Positions 60,288-64,000 of a stretch of 64,000 nucleotides of DNA are shown here, one piece after another (position 1 is the stretch's first letter; each line of letters opens with the position of its first letter). A program made the translations under genes and the position numbers. Source of the DNA: Saccharospirillum sp040881935. Its GTDB lineage: Bacteria > Pseudomonadota > Gammaproteobacteria > Pseudomonadales > Natronospirillaceae. The stretch is taken from assembly GCF_040881935.1 (NCBI RefSeq), contig NZ_JBBECH010000052.1:34194-98193 (forward strand), in the 5' to 3' direction. Under the pieces are notes generated by a model. The model was not told the DNA's origin and ran no database searches. It saw only the letters and a list, made by a program, of their open reading frames with translations.

Positions 60288-60623
60288 ATGAATTTCATCA
60301 CCGATCTGTTGTTGTCCCTGTCGGGGCTGATCCGTCCGCACCTTACCTTTATTTCATCTGCGCTGGTGGCGACCTTGCTGGTTATATACGGCAATGACGT
60401 CAACCGCGCGGTCTGGACGCTGATTCGCCGGGCGCATTTTATCGTTCGTACGCTGGTGTTTATTCTGCTGTGTGCCATTGGGTACGGGTTGATCGCGGTC
60501 TATCTGGTGCCTGTTATTTCCAACCTGTTGCTGATGGCGGGGTCTGTGTGGCTGGGTATTGTGGTGGTCGTGGTGTTTGTGCTGGTCGGTTGGTTGGCCG
60601 AGCGACACAGTCGGCGCGGTTGA
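60288..60623 (+). CDS. DUF3392 family membrane protein
   Basis: A 111-residue protein with three membrane helices: HLTFISSALVATLLVIYGND, HFIVRTLVFILLCAIGYGLI and LLMAGSVWLGIVVVVVFVLV, ending in RHSRR. This is the DUF3392 pattern. Function unknown. No ribosome site better than GGAAC is present before the ATG. Confidence 0.82.
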   Translation: MNFITDLLLSLSGLIRPHLTFISSALVATLLVIYGNDVNRAVWTLIRRAHFIVRTLVFILLCAIGYGLIAVYLVPVISNLLLMAGSVWLGIVVVVVFVLVGWLAERHSRRG

Positions 60624-60744
60624 TGAGTATGGTCTGTAGCTTATTGTACCGAACTCTGTGGCGCGTTTGTCTGGCGGCGAAATTGAATATTTTGCTTTAA
60701 GCGGTTTGGCGTATTTCTGGTAATGAGACCTGGTAATCAGGCAT

Positions 60745-60777
60745 AAAAAAAGGCTCCTTCCAGGAGCCCTTTTTTTA
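60745..60777. terminator. Bidirectional rho-independent terminator
   Basis: GGCTCCT (60752-60758) pairs with AGGAGCC (60762-60768), preceded by an A-run and followed by eight Ts, so it can work on both strands. Confidence 0.85.
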
Positions 60778-60780
60778 TTA

Positions 60781-61804
60781 CGATCATTTTAACCGTCCGT
60801 GTCGACCACTTCATTGCTGTGAGCTTCCGCTGCCGCACCACCAGCCCCGTCCTGGCGCCTGTGGTGTGTCTATTCTGCTATCTGGAAACTGCTCAGATCC
60901 GGACGTCAGCATCCGTGCTGTGTCGCGTGATGCGATACTCCTGTTGCCATCCTATGGCTGGCCAGCCTGGCCCCTGTTTTTTCCAATGCCGTTCGTCCTG
61001 AACATTCGAGGAGTATAGCGAATGCCAGGTAATTTTGTGACGCAGTTAGCGCTTTTGAAGTCTGGCTTTTACCGTTTCGGCAATTTGGCCGACGGTTTGA
61101 TGCCGCTTGGCGGGTTGTTCTAGTGAACTTCGTCACAAAAGAGATGGGAAGATCTTACGTTCTGTGTAGGAGATGTCTTACGCGGCCATGAGGAAATGTG
61201 GAAGGGCAGATGATTCTGCCCTTCCGGGTCTTGCTGTGTGATGCTTTTTTGTTGCTTTGCTGCTGTGAACCAACCCGGTTCTTGTATGCTCTTCCGTGTG
61301 ACCGTCCCGGTCAGGCGTTTCCTTGCTGTGACGTCCTGTCGTGTCGTCCCTGCGCCTCCCTGTGACGGCTGCTGCCGAGCCGTGCGTACGATCCCTGTTG
61401 TTAATGGTTTCTAGGTAGTCATCCCTGCTATGACCATTTCTGGTGTGACCATCCCGGTCCAATTCCCTGTTTCGGGCCACCCTTGCCAACCGACTGTCCG
61501 TAGTCTTAAGTGTCCTTTCCGTTTGGCCCAAATCTTGGCCGTCGTCCCTGAACGCAAGCTATGATACGGGTAGGGAACCTCTGTTTGAGCGTCAATTTTT
61601 TGCTAACTGGTCCCGTAAAAAGTGTGACGGACTGCAAAGCCTGTCATGCTGGGGGAGTAACTCTTCTGTGGGTCGATACGTCGCTTAAATCGCGTTAATT
61701 CTCACATCAAATGTAGGAAATCTCGTACAAACCATGTCAGAAAATCAGACATTACCTTCTGGAACTTTACATTTTTTTTGGCGGAAAAACGCTGGTTTCC
61801 TAGC
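60781..61804. other. 1-kb region without a convincing gene, degenerate repeats
   Basis: Between DUF3392 and phoR. A perfect 11-bp hairpin GGAAGGGCAGA-TGAT-TCTGCCCTTCC is at 61200-61225. The motif TGCTGTGACC-TCCCGG recurs in degenerate form at least seven times (e.g. TGTGACCGTCCCGGTC at 61298, TGTGACCATCCCGGTCC at 61453, TGCTGTGACGTCC at 61327). The one longer frame (minus strand, 61178-61531) is low-complexity, rich in Asp, Arg, His and Thr, and unsupported. Confidence 0.5.
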
Positions 61805-63133
61805 TTAAATAGGGGGTAATACTCTTGAGCCCGTGTTTGCAGCTGGCAGCAGGCGTTCTGCAGGCAGGCAGCAGGTGAAGACGGAGCCGCGCCCCGGAAC
61901 ACTGGCTACATCGAGCCGTCCCTGATGATGGTGCAAAATGTGTTTGACGATCGCCAAGCCCAGGCCGGTACCACCACGCTCACTGCTGCGACCGGGGTCT
62001 ACCCGGTAAAAGCGTTCGGTCAGCCGGGGTATGTGACGCGGGTCGATGCCGATGCCGTTGTCCCTTATCGAGATATAGCCGCCCTGGGGCGAATCGTGCC
62101 AGTGTAATTCGATGTCGCTGCCATCCGGGCTGTAATTCACCGCGTTATAGACCAGGTTGCTGATCGCCGAGCGCAGTTCGGACGGGTCGCCCTGCAGCCC
62201 TTTGTCGCTGTCGAGCCGAACGGTAATGTTATGGTTGCGCTCACTCGACAGGGCCCGGGCGTCATCGGCGATGCCATTCAGCAGGGCGCCGATATCGATG
62301 CGCTGGCGAACAGATTCCCGCACTTCGACGTCGAGCCGGGTCAGCACCAGCAAATCATTCACCAGATTTTCCATGCGCTGGGTCTGGCCATTCATACTGC
62401 CCAGCGCCCGGCGCAGTGGTGCGGGCAGGTCGTCACTGAAATCGAGAATTGATTCCAGATATCCCTTGAGTACGGTAAGTGGGGTCTTGAGTTCATGGCT
62501 GGCGTTGGCGACGAAGTCCTGACGCATCTGCTCCAGTTGGGTCATGCGGGTGGTGTCGCGGATCAGCAGTAGACGTTCACCCTTGCCGTAGATCGTCATC
62601 GAGACATCAAGCGTTCTATCGGGGAAGGCCGGGTTGTCGATGCGGATGCTCTCGCGTACCTCCCGGTTTTGGTAGAACTTCTGAAACGCCGGTTCACGCA
62701 CCAGGTTGATTAACAGCTGACCTTCGTCGCGTGGTTGCAGCTTGAGCAGATCGGCTGCCGACTGGTTCCACCATTGCAGGGCACCGTGGTGATCGAGCAG
62801 GATGACGCCGTCGCGCAGGGCTTCGGTGGAGTTCTGTACCCGGTTGATCACGTTCTGGTAGTGGCGGACCTGTTTTTTGCGCCGGCGTTGTTCACTGTAC
62901 AGGTGATCGAAGACCATACCCCAGAGGCCTTTGGAATCCGGCGGTTCCGATTTGGCACCCTGTTCCAGCCAACTGATCAGCCGGCTTTGCTGAAACAGCT
63001 GCCAGGCCAGATAACCGCTGACGGCAATGAGTAATAGCAGGATCGGTTCACCGACATAGACGCCAAACGCAAAGACGCCGGTTATTGCTAGCAGCAGGTT
63101 TCTAAAATAGGGGCGTCGTATGTCTCGAATCAT
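61805..63133 (-). CDS. phoR: Phosphate regulon sensor kinase PhoR
   Basis: A 442-residue histidine kinase. Two N-terminal membrane helices (LLLAITGVFAFGVYV, ILLLLIAVSGYLAWQLF), a linker, a PAS domain (~95-190, GVILLDHHGALQWWNQSAAD), HisKA with the phosphorylated His213 in FVANASHELKTPLTVLKG, and HATPase with NLVYNAVNYSP, DNGIGID and GTGLGLAIVKHIL. It senses phosphate state through PstSCAB-PhoU and phosphorylates PhoB. Overlaps phoB by four bases. Confidence 0.95.
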   Translation of the reverse strand: MIRDIRRPYFRNLLLAITGVFAFGVYVGEPILLLLIAVSGYLAWQLFQQSRLISWLEQGAKSEPPDSKGLWGMVFDHLYSEQRRRKKQVRHYQNVINRVQNSTEALRDGVILLDHHGALQWWNQSAADLLKLQPRDEGQLLINLVREPAFQKFYQNREVRESIRIDNPAFPDRTLDVSMTIYGKGERLLLIRDTTRMTQLEQMRQDFVANASHELKTPLTVLKGYLESILDFSDDLPAPLRRALGSMNGQTQRMENLVNDLLVLTRLDVEVRESVRQRIDIGALLNGIADDARALSSERNHNITVRLDSDKGLQGDPSELRSAISNLVYNAVNYSPDGSDIELHWHDSPQGGYISIRDNGIGIDPRHIPRLTERFYRVDPGRSSERGGTGLGLAIVKHILHHHQGRLDVASVPGRGSVFTCCLPAERLLPAANTGSRVLPPI

Positions 63134-63837
63134 GAAGCCGATTGTGCCGAAACTTTGGTCGAGAAGCGATATCCCGTGCCTCGAACGGTCTGAACCAGGG
63201 CCTGAAAAGGTTCTCCCAGGGCTTTGCGTAAGCGCCGTATATGGACATCTACGGTGCGCTCATCCACATACACATTACCACCCCAGACCTGATCGAGCAG
63301 TTGCGAGCGGGTGTAGGCGCGCTCGGGGTGGCTCATAAAGAATTGCAGTAATCGGAATTCGGTCGGCCCCATGGTCAACTCGCCCTCGGCGGTGCTGACG
63401 CGGTGGCTGTTCGGGTCGAGCCGCAGGCCCTGAATGTCGATCGGTTCTTCAATACCGGCCGGTGTGGTGCGGCGCAGCACCGCTTTCAGCCGGGCTACCA
63501 GCTCGCGTGGTGAGAAGGGTTTGGTGATGTAGTCATCGGCGCCGGCTTCCAGGCCGGTGATTTTGTGGTCTTCCTCGCCCTTGGCGGTGAGCATGATAAT
63601 CGGGATCTCAGCCGTCATCGGGTCCCGCTTCAGCCGACGCGCCAGTTCGACACCACTGACGTTGGGCATCATCCAGTCGAGCAGGATCAGATCGGGCTTT
63701 TGGTCGATAACCAGGCGGTGAGCTTCAGCGGCATCACCCGCTTCCAGCGTATGGTAACCGGCCATTTCCAGAGCCGCGGCTATTACTTCCCGGATGGCCG
63801 ATTCGTCGTCAACAATCAGAATGCTGCGAGAGTTCAT
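63130..63837 (-). CDS. phoB: Phosphate regulon response regulator PhoB
   Basis: A 235-residue OmpR-type regulator. Receiver domain with acidic pocket ILIVDDE, phospho-acceptor Asp54 in LILLDWMMP, MLTAKGEE and TKPFSPRELVARL. Winged-helix output with GPTEFRLLQFFMSHPERAYT and DERTVDVHIRRLRKAL. It activates promoters with Pho boxes such as those proposed here for pstS and itself. Confidence 0.96.
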   Translation of the reverse strand: MNSRSILIVDDESAIREVIAAALEMAGYHTLEAGDAAEAHRLVIDQKPDLILLDWMMPNVSGVELARRLKRDPMTAEIPIIMLTAKGEEDHKITGLEAGADDYITKPFSPRELVARLKAVLRRTTPAGIEEPIDIQGLRLDPNSHRVSTAEGELTMGPTEFRLLQFFMSHPERAYTRSQLLDQVWGGNVYVDERTVDVHIRRLRKALGEPFQALVQTVRGTGYRFSTKVSAQSAS

Positions 63838-63867
63838 GGTTCACCTTAAAAAGTCACCTTTGTGATC

Positions 63868-63901
63868 ATTTAACGCCCCTTCCATGACAGAAGTGTTACA
63901 A
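63868..63901 (-). promoter_or_regulatory. Pho box and -10 of phoB
   Basis: On the minus strand TTGTAAC-ACTT-CTGTCAT (63884-63901) is a Pho box with one perfect and one weaker half. TTAAAT at 63868-63873 lies ten bases downstream as -10. This indicates PhoB autoregulation. Confidence 0.6.
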
Positions 63902-63942
63902 CCGTCATGGAATTGTCAAAATTCACGTCGGTGCCGCAATCC

Positions 63943-64000
63943 GTGTCAGGCACCGGGTATGCCTCTCCGGGGTCGGCGTGAACCCATCCATGGGGCCTAG
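63943..64000 (+). repeat. Structured dispersed repeat, copy 6 (cut by window end)
   Basis: The left outer arm is at 63953-63973 (variable part TATGCCTCTCC) followed by the conserved core GGCGTGAACCC...CCATGGGGCCTAG. The inner hairpin and right arm lie beyond the window. It is upstream of phoB. Confidence 0.85.

Noticed and set aside
61178..61531. 117-codon minus-strand frame rich in Asp, Arg, His and Thr
   Set aside because: Low complexity, no ribosome site I can defend and no known family; kept only as part of the repeat finding.

Overview
The window is a stretch of chromosome from a gammaproteobacterium, probably a marine or halotolerant member related to Pseudomonadales/Oceanospirillales. 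This is judged from gene content and order: a glutaryl-CoA dehydrogenase/CoA-transferase/LysR trio, PuuR/PuuB, VanR-VanAB, an mtl-type polyol operon, and PstSCAB-PhoU with PhoBR. The genus cannot be fixed from sequence alone. Most of the window is ordinary, fairly GC-rich core DNA. One segment of about 6 kb (13.3-19.9 kb) is clearly accessory and more AT-rich.

Layout. 1-12.7 kb is catabolic: the end of nadC, a periplasmic binding-like protein, glutarate/glutaryl-CoA degradation (CoA-transferase, gcdH, divergent LysR regulator), vanillate O-demethylation (vanR, vanA, vanB, with four VanR-type operators), several small conserved genes, and a putrescine pair (puuR-like, puuB-like). 12.7-19.1 kb is a run of co-oriented small genes of mostly unknown function (membrane proteins, a HigB/HigA toxin-antitoxin pair, SnoaL-like, ankyrin and SRPBCC proteins) separated by attC-like recombination sites. 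It has no integrase in the window and is littered with three broken remnants of a REP-associated (Y1/RAYT) transposase. It is best read as a cluster of integron cassettes without an integrase. 19-35 kb is mixed housekeeping and transport: an APH-like kinase, a KefB/C-type antiporter, a DHFR-like protein, an MBL/beta-CASP ribonuclease, a P2-type cation ATPase, a DUF2235 protein, cvfB, gnd, an AEC transporter, DUF2239, a DODA-type dioxygenase and a methyltransferase.

35.6-41.5 kb is a mannitol/sorbitol operon: binding protein, two permeases, mannitol dehydrogenase and an AraC regulator. It has no ATPase or sugar-kinase gene. 41.7-46.2 kb is a tightly overlapping operon of a cupredoxin-like protein, a membrane GGDEF/EAL protein with a degenerate GGDEF motif and intact EAL, a DUF3034 protein and a truncated-globin lipoprotein. 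46.5-51.2 kb holds an ECF sigma/anti-sigma pair, an AI-2E family membrane protein, an EamA transporter and mtgA. 51.4-64 kb is a phosphate block: pit with a DUF47 partner, a thioesterase, pstSCAB-phoU, tRNA-Thr, a DUF3392 protein, about 1 kb without a convincing gene, then phoR and phoB. Three PhoB-type promoters can be proposed, and two strong hairpins sit between pstS and pstC.

The most notable unexplained signal is a family of roughly 110-bp structured repeats. There are five complete copies and one cut by the window end, all intergenic. Each has a long outer stem and a nested inner stem whose sequences differ between copies but nearly always change in complementary pairs around a conserved core. 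That pattern points to selection on a folded RNA or DNA structure.
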